Of a stretch of DNA of 64,000 nucleotides, positions 1 through 10,314 are shown in pieces; position 1 is the stretch's first letter, and each line of letters begins with the position of its first letter. A program made the translations under genes and the position numbers. Source of the stretch: Trichoplax adhaerens (Eukaryota > Placozoa > Uniplacotomia > Trichoplacea > Trichoplacidae); assembly GCF_000150275.1 (NCBI RefSeq), contig NW_002060945.1, forward strand, positions 3,433,172 through 3,497,171, in the 5' to 3' direction. Below the pieces are notes generated by a model that saw only the letters and a program-made list of their open reading frames with translations, did not search any database and was not told where the DNA came from.

Positions 1-2
1 CT

Positions 3-785
3 TTTCTAAGCTTTCTAGCTAGAGAAAGGACTAATGCAGTAAATCATACCGTTCAAGTCGCTAGAGCTGTTATAGCCGAGAGAAGACGAAATTTACAAAA
101 TGGCCTAACTAATCGTCGAGATTTATTACAATTAATGATTGAAGCTGCAGAGAATGGAAAATTAACTGATGACGAGATTGTTAGCCAATCCTTCATATTT
201 TTATTAGCCGGCTACGAAACAACGTCGAATGCGTTAGGCTATACGTCTTATCTACTAGCATTAAATCCACAAGCTCAGCAACGTTTAATAGACGAAATCG
301 ACGAGAAATGTCCTAAGGGTACAAATCCGACGATAGAGCTACTTTCCGAACTTCCTTATCTAGATATGGTTTTCAATGAATCGTTACGAATATATCCACC
401 AGCGTATATCGTAAATAGAGCTACAAAGCATGAAACAGTTATTAAGGGAGTTAAGATACCTCAAGGCCTGATAGTAGCGATTCCAATATACGGTATTCAT
501 CATAATGATGAATTATGGCCAGATCCAGAAAAATTTATACCAGAACGATTTACACCCGAAGAGAAAGCTAAACGTCATCCATTCGCTTATCTTCCATTCG
601 GTAACGGTCCAAGAAATTGTATCGGTATGAGATTAGCTATAACCGAAGCTAAGTTAGCTTTAATCAAAATATTACAAAATGTAGTACTTGAACCAGTAAA
701 AGAGACTCCAATTCCTCTAGAAGTTGAACCAAAGTTAACATTATCTGTAGCAAACGGTGTAATAATAGGTGTAAAGGAACGTTAA
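3..785 (+). CDS. Cytochrome P450 (CYP3-like), 3' part, cut by window edge
   Basis: This is a haem monooxygenase, expected to be ER-anchored and to oxidise lipids or xenobiotics. Only the C-terminal 260 residues are present; the frame is open through the left edge, so the start lies outside. Visible motifs are the I-helix AGYETT, the K-helix ExxR in ESLRIYPP, the PERF motif and the haem-binding loop FGNGPRNCIG with its cysteine ligand. The FGxGPRNCIGMR form is typical of the CYP3/CYP5 clan, but substrate cannot be inferred. There is no intron in the visible part. It is the first of three tandem copies on the same strand and is nearly identical to the second copy over most of its length, including bases just after the stop. 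The family call is firm, the subfamily is not. Confidence 0.93.
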   Translation, partial: FLSFLARERTNAVNHTVQVARAVIAERRRNLQNGLTNRRDLLQLMIEAAENGKLTDDEIVSQSFIFLLAGYETTSNALGYTSYLLALNPQAQQRLIDEIDEKCPKGTNPTIELLSELPYLDMVFNESLRIYPPAYIVNRATKHETVIKGVKIPQGLIVAIPIYGIHHNDELWPDPEKFIPERFTPEEKAKRHPFAYLPFGNGPRNCIGMRLAITEAKLALIKILQNVVLEPVKETPIPLEVEPKLTLSVANGVIIGVKER

Positions 786-1178
786 AAATCATCTGATGTA
801 ATCACTTTAATTTTCTAATTCATCAATGCTGTACTCTCGTTTGAGTTTTCTACCTTTGCGTTTAACTACTTATAACATAATAATGTCACATTTTAAGTAG
901 TAATTGTTGTATAAAGTGAGTGAAATTTATATCTCCAATTCGATATTTTTATACTTTATATTTATGATTACTAGTAGAATCCACACTCGTAATATTTCAG
1001 GTACTGCATCCACTTATACTTTTTACTTTACAATCTAGATATATCTGCATCCTGTTATTATTATAATTACATGCTAAAAGTTGCAGATCGATTGTATCAA
1101 CTGTAAACCTATTCAAGGTTATACACAATATATCAATGCAATAATGCATGAATAAATTTGCGTGAAAGAAAATTTATA

Positions 1179-1202
1179 GTATAGTATAGTACTATACTAT
1201 AC
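1179..1202. repeat. 24-bp perfect palindrome
   Basis: GTATAGTATAGT is followed directly by its reverse complement ACTATACTATAC with no loop. It lies in the P450 spacer. No function is evident; it is made of short TATAG units and may have arisen by replication slippage. Confidence 0.8.
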
Positions 1203-3086
1203 AGTAGTAAGTATTAGTAATTCTTGTAATTGGTCGTAACGTATATATATCGATTATTCTGTATATAAACTATGTGAACTTATAGCACAGTATACATCGC
1301 ATATAACAATACAATGTCGACCTTTAATTACTTACTACATACTTTTACGATTATAATAAAATCTATTCCAATTGTGGTTATCCTATCAATCGATTTCTAC
1401 GCAATATGTGTGAAGGGAAACGAAGAGAAATGAAAAGAATTTCATGGTCGTAATTACTGTCTGTAAATCACGAGATTTATGTGGCATAAGATATGAATCA
1501 ATTTATATCATCACTCTCTATTCAACAAAATCTCGCAATTAACCACACGTAAATAATAAATGATAACTGATCTAGATAGCAGATATTTTAATAAGATAGT
1601 GACTAAAATCGCTGTGCACGCTGGCTATATGGCAATTATAATTTTAAATGAATTGACGGCCATGATTTATGTACGTTACTTGGTACGAACATAATAAATA
1701 TACTCGTACTTTAAAAATATTACTATTCTAGAAGGGCTTTCTAACTCTCATGGCTGTAGGTTATGCCATTCAATATTGCAATGAAGTAACTACAAGGCAT
1801 CATTATATGCACAATTTTTTTTTAGCATACTGTATTAAATACGTAAAATACATAGGTTTCCATTACTATGAGGATCAGATTTTGACATCCTCAGTTTACT
1901 TGTATGGCCAAGAGTCCATGAAGCGTGGGTAAAGATAAAAGTACCTTAAAATATCTACCGAAAGAACAGTTCCAGTTACTCAATGCTGATTTAAAGTAAA
2001 TACTGTCCTTTTGACAATAATATTTGACAGTGACTACAGTACGCTGAGGCATAATGTTATAAATTACATCATTGTGATATTTATTTAATGCTGTATACAT
2101 GTGGTTGTATCTTCCAGCTATCAGTTCTATTCATTTACCATTTAGCATAGAGTATACATACATATCGAAGGGATCTTTGCAATACGATTAATGCTATACT
2201 TCAGTTGCTGAGTAAATCTTGTAAAATTAAATGGTAATATACAGTATATATGTTACTCTACATATACTTTGCAGGATTGATAATTTTGACGGCGATCAGT
2301 CAACTTTTTTGTAAAATAAAGCTCTTAGGACTGTACAGCATTTACGAGATACTATTGTAGACTTATGGAATCTGCATTACTAATAGTCAGAATACAACAT
2401 CAACAAAGGGCAATAATTTTGACTATAAATAGTCAATTATATTATTGTTTAGAGCTAACAACGCAGGAAACAAAACACCAATTTATTTTATTTTATTTTA
2501 CCGTACTGAACGATATATATTTGCACCTGTATAGTTAATGCAGTATCATACGAGTTATTGTGTAATCTGAGTCAGTACTTTACATATCATATACTGTATG
2601 CTACGGGCAAATACAAAGCTCAATATGCTATGTAACCTCTATTACCATCAAGGTATGCTATTTTTAACTTACCATTAATAACTACAAGTCTACTTGATAA
2701 CTGTCCTATTATATTAAAAGCAAAGAGGAAAAGCTGGCGTTAGAGCTGGAAAATTGAGCTCAACTTGCAAAGCTTGTAATATCAATCGCAATCATTCGGA
2801 TATTGTATTGGTCTATCGAATATTAACACTAGAGAGGTCTGTTTGACAGTAGTAAATGTTGCACTGAAGCTATAAAATGCAGTACGTATAATAATACAGT
2901 ATTCTATGTTGTGATAATTTGGTAGCCCTCCTATTTGCTTGTTAAAACTATAACAGAAATATATCATCGAAGTACCTAAATACACCCTGCTGATTTTTGA
3001 CAGCTAAAAGAGTAGAATTCATCTGCTATACTCGACTATTCAGCAATATATTTAAAAAATATTATTGTATTACGTTATCCAACTCT

Positions 3087-3094
3087 TATAAGAG
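3087..3094 (+). promoter_or_regulatory. TATA box of P450 copy 2
   Basis: TATAAGAG lies 37 bases before the start codon in the context CTTATAAGAGCAAACATC. The corresponding place before copy 3 reads CTTATAAAAGCAAGCATC, so a core promoter of about 18 bases is conserved between paralogues whose surrounding spacers have diverged. The 5' UTR must be very short. Confidence 0.6.
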
Positions 3095-3123
3095 CAAACA
3101 TCGACAGCTAATATACGTGTATC

Positions 3124-4602
3124 ATGCTTGAATTCATCGGCATTTCTACCCACACTGTAGCTATAGCTAGCATCACAATTTTATCTTTAATATTCGCATT
3201 CTATCAGTACTTCGTTCGACCGCTCTATTATTTCCAGAAATTAAATATACCAGGTCCTAAGCCTTCATTATTTTTTGGTACTGTATTTACTAAAGAATAT
3301 GGTGGACATCTTGGACAAGTACGTTGCATTAAAAAATATGGTAAATTCTATAGTGGTTTACTTGGTTTAAAGCCAGTTGTTATTATATCTGACCCAGAAA
3401 TGCTTAAAGAGGTTTTGGTGAAACAATTCAGTAACTTCTCTAATAGATTCGATGTTATACCATTTGATCCAGCAGTTAGTAGAAATCTTCTTGCTATCAA
3501 AGATGATGACTGGAAACGTATCAGAAGCGTACTTATACCAACGTTCAGTGCTACAAAGTTAAAACAAATTGAACCGATTATAATCGACGCTTGCGATACT
3601 CTAGTAGGTAAAATAATTAAAGAAAATCGAGAAAATGGGAAAGTTAATATCTGGAAACTATGTGGCGAATACAGCATGGAAGTCATTATGGCGGCTGCAT
3701 TCGGTGTACATGTTGCTGATGATGCTAGAGGGCAAAAAGTTTGTAAAGCTGCGGCTATATTTTTTAGTAGTTCTGATATAGCTTTGTTAATAGCATCAGT
3801 TGTACCTTCTCTATATCATTTTTTAAGCTTTCTAACACGAAATAGAACTAATGCAGTAAATCATATCGTTCAAGTCGCTAGAGCTGTTATAGCCGAGAGA
3901 AGACGAAATTTACAAAATGGCCTAACTAATCGTCGAGATTTATTACAATTAATGATTGAAGCTGCAGAGAATGGAAAATTAACTGATGACGAGATTGTTA
4001 GCCAATCCTTCATATTTTTATTAGCCGGCTACGAAACAACGTCGAATGCGTTAGGCTATACGTCTTATCTACTAGCATTAAATCCACAAGTTCAGCAACG
4101 TTTAATAGACGAAATCGACGAGAAATGTCCTAAGGGTACAAATCTGACGATAGAGCTACTTTCCGAACTTCCTTATCTAGATATGGTTTTCAATGAATCG
4201 TTACGAATATATCCACCAGCGTATATCGTAAATAGAGTTACAAAGCATGAAACAGTTATTGACGAAGTTAAGATACCTCAAGATATGATGGTAGCAATTC
4301 CAATATATGGTATTCATCATAATGATGAATTATGGCCAGATCCAGAAAAATTTATACCAGAACGATTTACACCCGAAGAGAAAGCTAAACGTCATCCATT
4401 CGCTTATCTTCCATTCGGTAACGGTCCAAGAAATTGTATCGGTATGAGATTAGCTATAACCGAAGCTAAGTTAGCTTTAATCAAAATATTACAAAATATA
4501 GTACTTGAACCAGTAAAAGAGACTCCAATTCCTCTAGAAGTTGAACCGAAATTTACGTTATCTGTAGCAAACGGTGTAATAATAGGTGTAAAGGAACGTT
4601 AA
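3124..4602 (+). CDS. Cytochrome P450 (CYP3-like), intronless, complete
   Basis: A 492-residue haem monooxygenase, normal length for a microsomal P450. In order: N-terminal membrane anchor (about residues 10-30), proline-rich hinge IPGPKPS (42-48), C-helix WKRIR (130-134), I-helix AGYETT (301-306), ExxR at E358-R361, PERF at 412-415 and haem loop FGNGPRNCIG at 431-440 with ligand Cys438. All residues expected for an active enzyme are there. The start fits because the anchor follows at once and a TATA box lies 37 bases upstream. The gene has no introns, unlike most genes in this window, so the cluster probably descends from an intronless ancestor and spread by tandem duplication. The C-terminal half is almost identical to copy 1 but carries patches matching copy 3. 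Substrate unknown; clan-3 assignment is from the haem and ExxR motifs. Confidence 0.95.
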   Translation: MLEFIGISTHTVAIASITILSLIFAFYQYFVRPLYYFQKLNIPGPKPSLFFGTVFTKEYGGHLGQVRCIKKYGKFYSGLLGLKPVVIISDPEMLKEVLVKQFSNFSNRFDVIPFDPAVSRNLLAIKDDDWKRIRSVLIPTFSATKLKQIEPIIIDACDTLVGKIIKENRENGKVNIWKLCGEYSMEVIMAAAFGVHVADDARGQKVCKAAAIFFSSSDIALLIASVVPSLYHFLSFLTRNRTNAVNHIVQVARAVIAERRRNLQNGLTNRRDLLQLMIEAAENGKLTDDEIVSQSFIFLLAGYETTSNALGYTSYLLALNPQVQQRLIDEIDEKCPKGTNLTIELLSELPYLDMVFNESLRIYPPAYIVNRVTKHETVIDEVKIPQDMMVAIPIYGIHHNDELWPDPEKFIPERFTPEEKAKRHPFAYLPFGNGPRNCIGMRLAITEAKLALIKILQNIVLEPVKETPIPLEVEPKFTLSVANGVIIGVKER

Positions 4603-7559
4603 AATCATCTGATGTAATCACTTTATTCTACTGATTTATCAATGCTACATTCTCGTTTGAGTTTTCCACTTTTCCGTTTAACTATTTAGAACATTATAAT
4701 GTAACATTTTATTAAAGAACGTTTATTATTTAGAGAGAGTGACATTATAATCCTAACTGCGATATTTTCGCGCTTTATAATATAGATACTATCTGTATCT
4801 TGTTATTATTCCAATCATAACACTTATGATGTATTTTTGATTACATAGAAAAGTTATAGATCGACCGTATTAACTATAAACCTATTCCTAGCAATTTAGC
4901 ATCCATCAATGCAAATAAGCATGAATTAAGAATGCTTTAAAGCAAATTTGATATTGCACTATGAACCATTAAGATCTTTCTATGAGCACTTGTTTTCATT
5001 GACCTACGTTTTGATGAACTATTAAGTAATACACAGCAATATACTTTGTAATCATTCTATGATTTCAAAGATTCATTCTGGCCATAAATCGTATGCATTT
5101 ACAGTACGTAAATTCATTTTATTAATCATATCAGACTACCGTAAATTAGCCATTTCTCATAAGCTTGAAACGAATAATAATTACGTTGTAGCTTTGATAG
5201 CTAAAGGTAATCTTTTGATGTCTTCTTAACTAAATCATGTTATGGCGTAATTACTTTGCATATCTATAATGCTGAATGTGTTTGGACCTTGGATTGTATG
5301 TTGAGACGTTGCTAAGATTTAGTTTGTATTACGATACGATGGACTGCTACTAGTTGGATGATTAGTACTTTTTGATTCTTTTATAGCCTGCAGCTCTTTC
5401 ATAACTGTTACACTGTCTTTTATTATGGCTGTGATACCTCTATGTATAGCATTTGGTAATGCCAACGATATACAGCATTTAGCAGTATTGTTATTAATAA
5501 ATGATGTTAATATATGTCAACAGAGGTGATTACATCTGTATACGTTAATATGCTTTATATACTCTTACTTATATTTATATTCAGTTTACACATATTAGTA
5601 GGTAAGTGCGACTTGAATAGGAGATTTCTGGTATTTTCTCGTTACAATTTTTTCTACTTGTACTCATATGCATTAATTACTAGTAATAAAAGAATCATCT
5701 TGTGTAATTGAATTTATGAAATTTTCAGTATGCGTGTATGTAAGTACGTCTCTATTCTGTAAATTTAACAGAAACCATCATAGACTTTAAGATTTATACA
5801 AATTATAGGAAGTTATCGAGCAGTATAATTGAATTACTATTGTCTTATTTGCATACTCATAACATGCAATATGACATTTAAGTTGAGGTACTTTTGTATA
5901 TACTTGCGACTAGAATAAATTTTTTTCTAATTGAGGTAGTCCAATCTATTGCATTCCAGTCAATATTGGTCAAGAGGAATGAAAAGAACTTTAAACCGGA
6001 ATTATTTTATGCAAATAAGAAAATTTAATGTCATCTGATATAAATCCATTATGTCATGACTTAATAACATTCGGTAAAGTCTCGTGATTTAACATAAACA
6101 GTAAATTCAATTGATAACTAAAATCTTGTTTTTAGTAATGATCATATGGCAGTCACGTATAATTTAAAGACGTAACTACTCGTTCTGGCTAATAAGATCC
6201 CTAAATAAATCGATAGCAATATTGTACTCTATATGATATGGGTATAGCTATTTTCTAAAAAAATAGAACGACCCTGGAAGTGCTTTCTTACTTCCATGAC
6301 TATAAGTTTTGTTGCGAAATGATATTTTCGTTGTAGTTTCTGGATAGTGCAATATTGTAAGTTTACCTCGACGTTAATCGATTCTGTTGGTGACACTATC
6401 AAGATAGTAACCTAAACATTTAATGTTGAGTATTCTAGTGAGTGAACAATTTCGATTACCAACTCTCGGTTTACAGTAAATCCAATCGGTTTGGCAATGA
6501 CATTTGACATTGGCTATATTGCGCTATGTTCTTATGAATTACGTCATTGCAATATGCCATATAAATACTATATCATTGGCCATCATACTCTTTATCCGGA
6601 TATCCATTCCATCCACTTACCATTTAGTTTCAATGACTACAGTTTACTGTCCGCAATTGACATCCGAGCTAGCTGGTAGGTTGGTTTTGTGCAGTATGGT
6701 ATATGTTTTCATTCATACCTTATAGTAGAATGACCGGATAAATGATCAGCTTCGCAATTATTTTGCATTGATAGCCGTTAGCTATCCCGTAGGTTTCTTT
6801 TTTAGTAGTTCCTAGCTATTACTCCTGCTATTACGGCATACTGTATACTTCTGGTAAAATTTGAATGTAATCTTGGTAGGCAACATCATCGATGAAGTCA
6901 TAATATTTGCTGTAAATACAGTACTTCAAGAATTTAAAGTTCAGTTTATTATTATGACTCGTATTGATACACCTAATAAGACAGTAAATATAACACAATT
7001 TACAGTAATATGTTATTTATTCGATGACCTTGAGTGAGAGAAAAGCTCTTACCTCCCACCGGCATGGGTACAGTACACCATGCACTTTAACAATGTAATA
7101 TTCAGTCTTGTGACCATCATTAATGATCACAGACAGACATACTGTAGCCATAGCGTAAAGGAAAAGCGGTGAACAGATGCTGACCTTGACCAAGTACTAT
7201 TGAGTTGAATTCGGAAAGCTATAAATATTGATTGCTTAGAAGTTGAACTTGTTAGTCTGCCCAACACTTATATTAAGGAGATCCATTTCTGATTGCAAGC
7301 TCTGAAGTTGTGCTACACAGTAGAACGGTGCATCTTGGCTGAATTGTGATACTCGACGGTTGGCTCTCCAATTGAATTGCCATCACTGTACATGTAGGTA
7401 CAGTAAATAGAGATAGAATTGATCCAGTTACCTACGCTAGGAATTTCAATCCAGTAATTACCTCGAAGTCATCAATCGATTTGACCTATTCGTGAGATCT
7501 TGTACTTGTTTCATTGCACCCAGTTCTTATAAAAGCAAGCATCAACATCCAATCTAATC
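4603..7559. other. Intergenic spacer between P450 copies 2 and 3
   Basis: About 3 kb of AT-rich DNA. The short open frames near 5514 and 6491-6725 lack recognisable domains or splice context and are treated as noise. The only feature I can support is the TATA box before copy 3. Confidence 0.55.
7528..7535 (+). promoter_or_regulatory. TATA box of P450 copy 3
   Basis: TATAAAAG lies 32 bases before the start codon, in a block shared with the copy 2 promoter (TTCTTATAAAAGCAAGCATC here). Position and conservation support a core promoter. Confidence 0.65.
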
Positions 7560-9038
7560 ATGCTTGAATTTACTAGCCTTCCTATTCAGATTACAGCTGT
7601 AGTAGGCGTCGCAATTTTATATTTAGCATTTGCATTCTATCAATACTTCGTTCGACCACTTTCTTATTTCCAGAAGTTAAATATACCTGGACCTAAGCCT
7701 TCATTATTTGTTGGTACTGCATTTAGCCAAGAATATGGTGGACATCTTGGCCAAATAAATTGTATTAAAAAATATGGTAAAGTCTATGGTGCTTTTCTTG
7801 GTGTAAAACCTGTTATAGTATTAACAGATCCAGAAATGATTAAAGAGCTTATGGTAAAACAATTTAGCAACTTCCCCAACAGATATGATGTCATACCACC
7901 TCCTGCAGCAGTTAACAGAAATATTCTGGTTATCAGAGACGATGATTGGAAACGTATCAGAAATATACTTATACCAACATTTAGTGCTGCAAAGTTAAGA
8001 CAAATTGAACCTATTATGATCGATGCTTGTGATACTCTAGTAGATAAAATAATTAAAGGAAATGGACAAAATGGAAAAGTCGATATGTGGAGATTATCTG
8101 GCGAATACAGTATGGAAGTTATCATGGCGGCTGCATTCGGCGTACATATCACTGATGATGTTAGAGGGCAAAAAATCCGACAAGCTGCGGCCACATTTTT
8201 CGGCGGTTCAGGTATAGCCTTGATAATAGCATCAATTATACCTGCATTATATCCTTATGTAAGCTTTCTAGAAAGAGAAAGAACCGATGCAGTAAATCAT
8301 ATCGTTCAAGTCGCCAAAGGTGTTATAGCTGAGAGAAGACGAAATTTACAAAATGGTCTAACTAATCGTCGAGATTTATTACAATTAATGATTGAAGCTG
8401 CAGAGAATGGAAAATTGACTGACGATGAGATTGTTAGCCAGTCTTTCATATTTTTATTAGGTGGATACGAAACAACAGCGAATGCAATAGCCTACACATC
8501 TTACCTACTAGCATGCAATCCAGATGTTCAACAACGTTTAATAGACGAAATCGACGAGAAATGTCCTAAGGGTACAACTCCGACTTCAGAGATAATTTCC
8601 GAGCTTCCTTATCTAGATATGGTTTTCAATGAATCGTTACGAATATATCCACCAGCGTTTATTGTAAATAGAGTTGCGAAACATGACGCAGTTATTGACG
8701 GAGTGAAGATACCCCAAGATATGATGGTGGCAATTCCAATATACGGTATTCATCACAATGATGAATTATGGCCAGATCCAGAAAAATTTATACCAGAACG
8801 ATTTACACCCGAAGAGAAAGCTAAACGTCATTCATTCGCTCATATTCCATTCGGTAATGGTCCTAGAAGCTGTGTCGGTATGAGATTAGCTGTAACGGAA
8901 GCTAAGTTAGCCTTAATCAAAATTTTGCAAAATCTGATACTTGAACCAGTGAAGGATACTCAAATTCCTCTGGTTGTTGAACCGAAATTAACCTTAGCTC
9001 CATCTAAAGGTGTGATAATAGGGGCCAGAGAACGGTGA
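7560..9038 (+). CDS. Cytochrome P450 (CYP3-like), intronless, complete
   Basis: Third tandem copy, 492 residues, no introns. It has the same architecture as copy 2: N-terminal anchor, IPGPKPS hinge, C-helix WKRIR, I-helix GGYETT (Ala to Gly at the first position), ESLRIYPP with ExxR, PERF, and haem loop FGNGPRSCVG with the cysteine ligand. It is the most diverged of the three, mainly in the N-terminal half and around the substrate-recognition regions, while blocks from LQNGLTNRRDLLQLMIEAA onward stay nearly identical at DNA level. Its own TATA box suggests independent expression. The I-helix and haem-loop changes are conservative, so it is expected to be active, perhaps with a different substrate. 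Confidence 0.95.
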   Translation: MLEFTSLPIQITAVVGVAILYLAFAFYQYFVRPLSYFQKLNIPGPKPSLFVGTAFSQEYGGHLGQINCIKKYGKVYGAFLGVKPVIVLTDPEMIKELMVKQFSNFPNRYDVIPPPAAVNRNILVIRDDDWKRIRNILIPTFSAAKLRQIEPIMIDACDTLVDKIIKGNGQNGKVDMWRLSGEYSMEVIMAAAFGVHITDDVRGQKIRQAAATFFGGSGIALIIASIIPALYPYVSFLERERTDAVNHIVQVAKGVIAERRRNLQNGLTNRRDLLQLMIEAAENGKLTDDEIVSQSFIFLLGGYETTANAIAYTSYLLACNPDVQQRLIDEIDEKCPKGTTPTSEIISELPYLDMVFNESLRIYPPAFIVNRVAKHDAVIDGVKIPQDMMVAIPIYGIHHNDELWPDPEKFIPERFTPEEKAKRHSFAHIPFGNGPRSCVGMRLAVTEAKLALIKILQNLILEPVKDTQIPLVVEPKLTLAPSKGVIIGARER

Positions 9039-10314
9039 AGTCGCTATCTTAATATCTCTTTATTCACCTCGAACTATCAATACCATACAAATTCTTATTA
9101 GAATTTAATATCTACATATGTTAGATTAGACTTATAAATTGTAACGCCATATTGTATTCCAATATTCTTACACAGTAGTAGTAATGCTATTAAGGAAGTA
9201 ACTTTATGTCCACTTTGATAATAACTGCAACTTATAATTACGAATACATTTGAAAGCATGCTACTATGCTAACTGTGCACCTTTGGATAACTGATTATAT
9301 CTAATGATTTGTAAATCAAACCAAGCTAATCTCAAACCTTTTATCGCTATTTAAATCTATCGATGCAACTATATATGTATAAATAGGCATGCAAAGGGAA
9401 ATTTAATTATATAGTTATGTAGTATTAAGATCTTTATGATGATTAGTAACCTTATGATATGGATTTCTAAAGATTTTCGTAACCTTACAGTATACGCACG
9501 CAAACATAAATGCTCAATATATTCGAAATACAATTACTGTATGAGCGCCATCATATTCATTTTAGTACTCATACATGTATATTTTTATATTGGTCATCTC
9601 CACTAATCTTATAGCAGACGAGACTCGCTTTAATCTGAAAAGCTATCTTCTGAAGTTTTAGCTAGCATGTCGCATTTTTTACGCATAATATAATTAGTAA
9701 CTTTTTTGTTTATCTGTAGATCTTAATTGCGATATTGACGTTATATAATGGAAAATGCTTCTGCGTTTTTAAATACACTTATTTATGGACTAATGTATGC
9801 TTAGTAATTACAAATTATCCCACTAGATAATAAGAATTTAAACTTTAGCTGTTGTGTCTGGACGTTATGAAGGTAAATGATAGATTATTATCTGTCTCTT
9901 TTAATGTTTTTCCGTTACAACATAAGATTAATATTGCGGAATAAATCGCATTAAAGACCTCAAATACCTACTAATGTAGCAACTAGCTATTCCTTTTCTG
10001 ATATGCTGTCGCTATTATGCCATCTATGAATATGAATATTACGTCTAATGCATTCCAATAATGAATACATGTTTATTCATTTTTATGCAATAAAGGTATT
10101 TAAGTATTTGTCTGGATCGCTATTATTGGGGCAAAATAATTACCGTTATTGCATAGACACACTTGTCGATATGCGCCTGTCATAAAATAGTCTTTCATGG
10201 CCTACTTACTTGACAAATAGCGAATTATATTATAAGTAGATCGAAAGACAAATTATAATGAGAAAAATTTTATCAGTGTTGTTAAAATTTCATAATTTAC
10301 AAAAATACTTCGGA
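9039..10314. other. Intergenic, 3' ends of P450 and NGLY1 converge
   Basis: AT-rich spacer between a + strand and a - strand gene that converge here. It presumably holds both 3' UTRs. I see no exon, RNA gene or notable repeat. Confidence 0.5.

Larger units (their letters stand above)
786..3123. other. Intergenic spacer between P450 copies 1 and 2
   Basis: AT-rich spacer with no convincing coding exon. The first bases after the stop resemble the 3' flank of copy 2 (the block before and after AATCATCTGATGTAATCAC), so the duplication extends past the stop codon. A perfect palindrome lies at 1179-1202. The short open frames near 1750 and 1891 match no family I know and are read as chance. The promoter of copy 2 is at the right end. 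Confidence 0.6.

Noticed and set aside
3348-3686. 112-codon open frame opposite P450 copy 2 (and a similar one at 7784-8194)
   Set aside because: Antisense shadows of conserved P450 coding sequence, present in both paralogues only because the genes are homologous.
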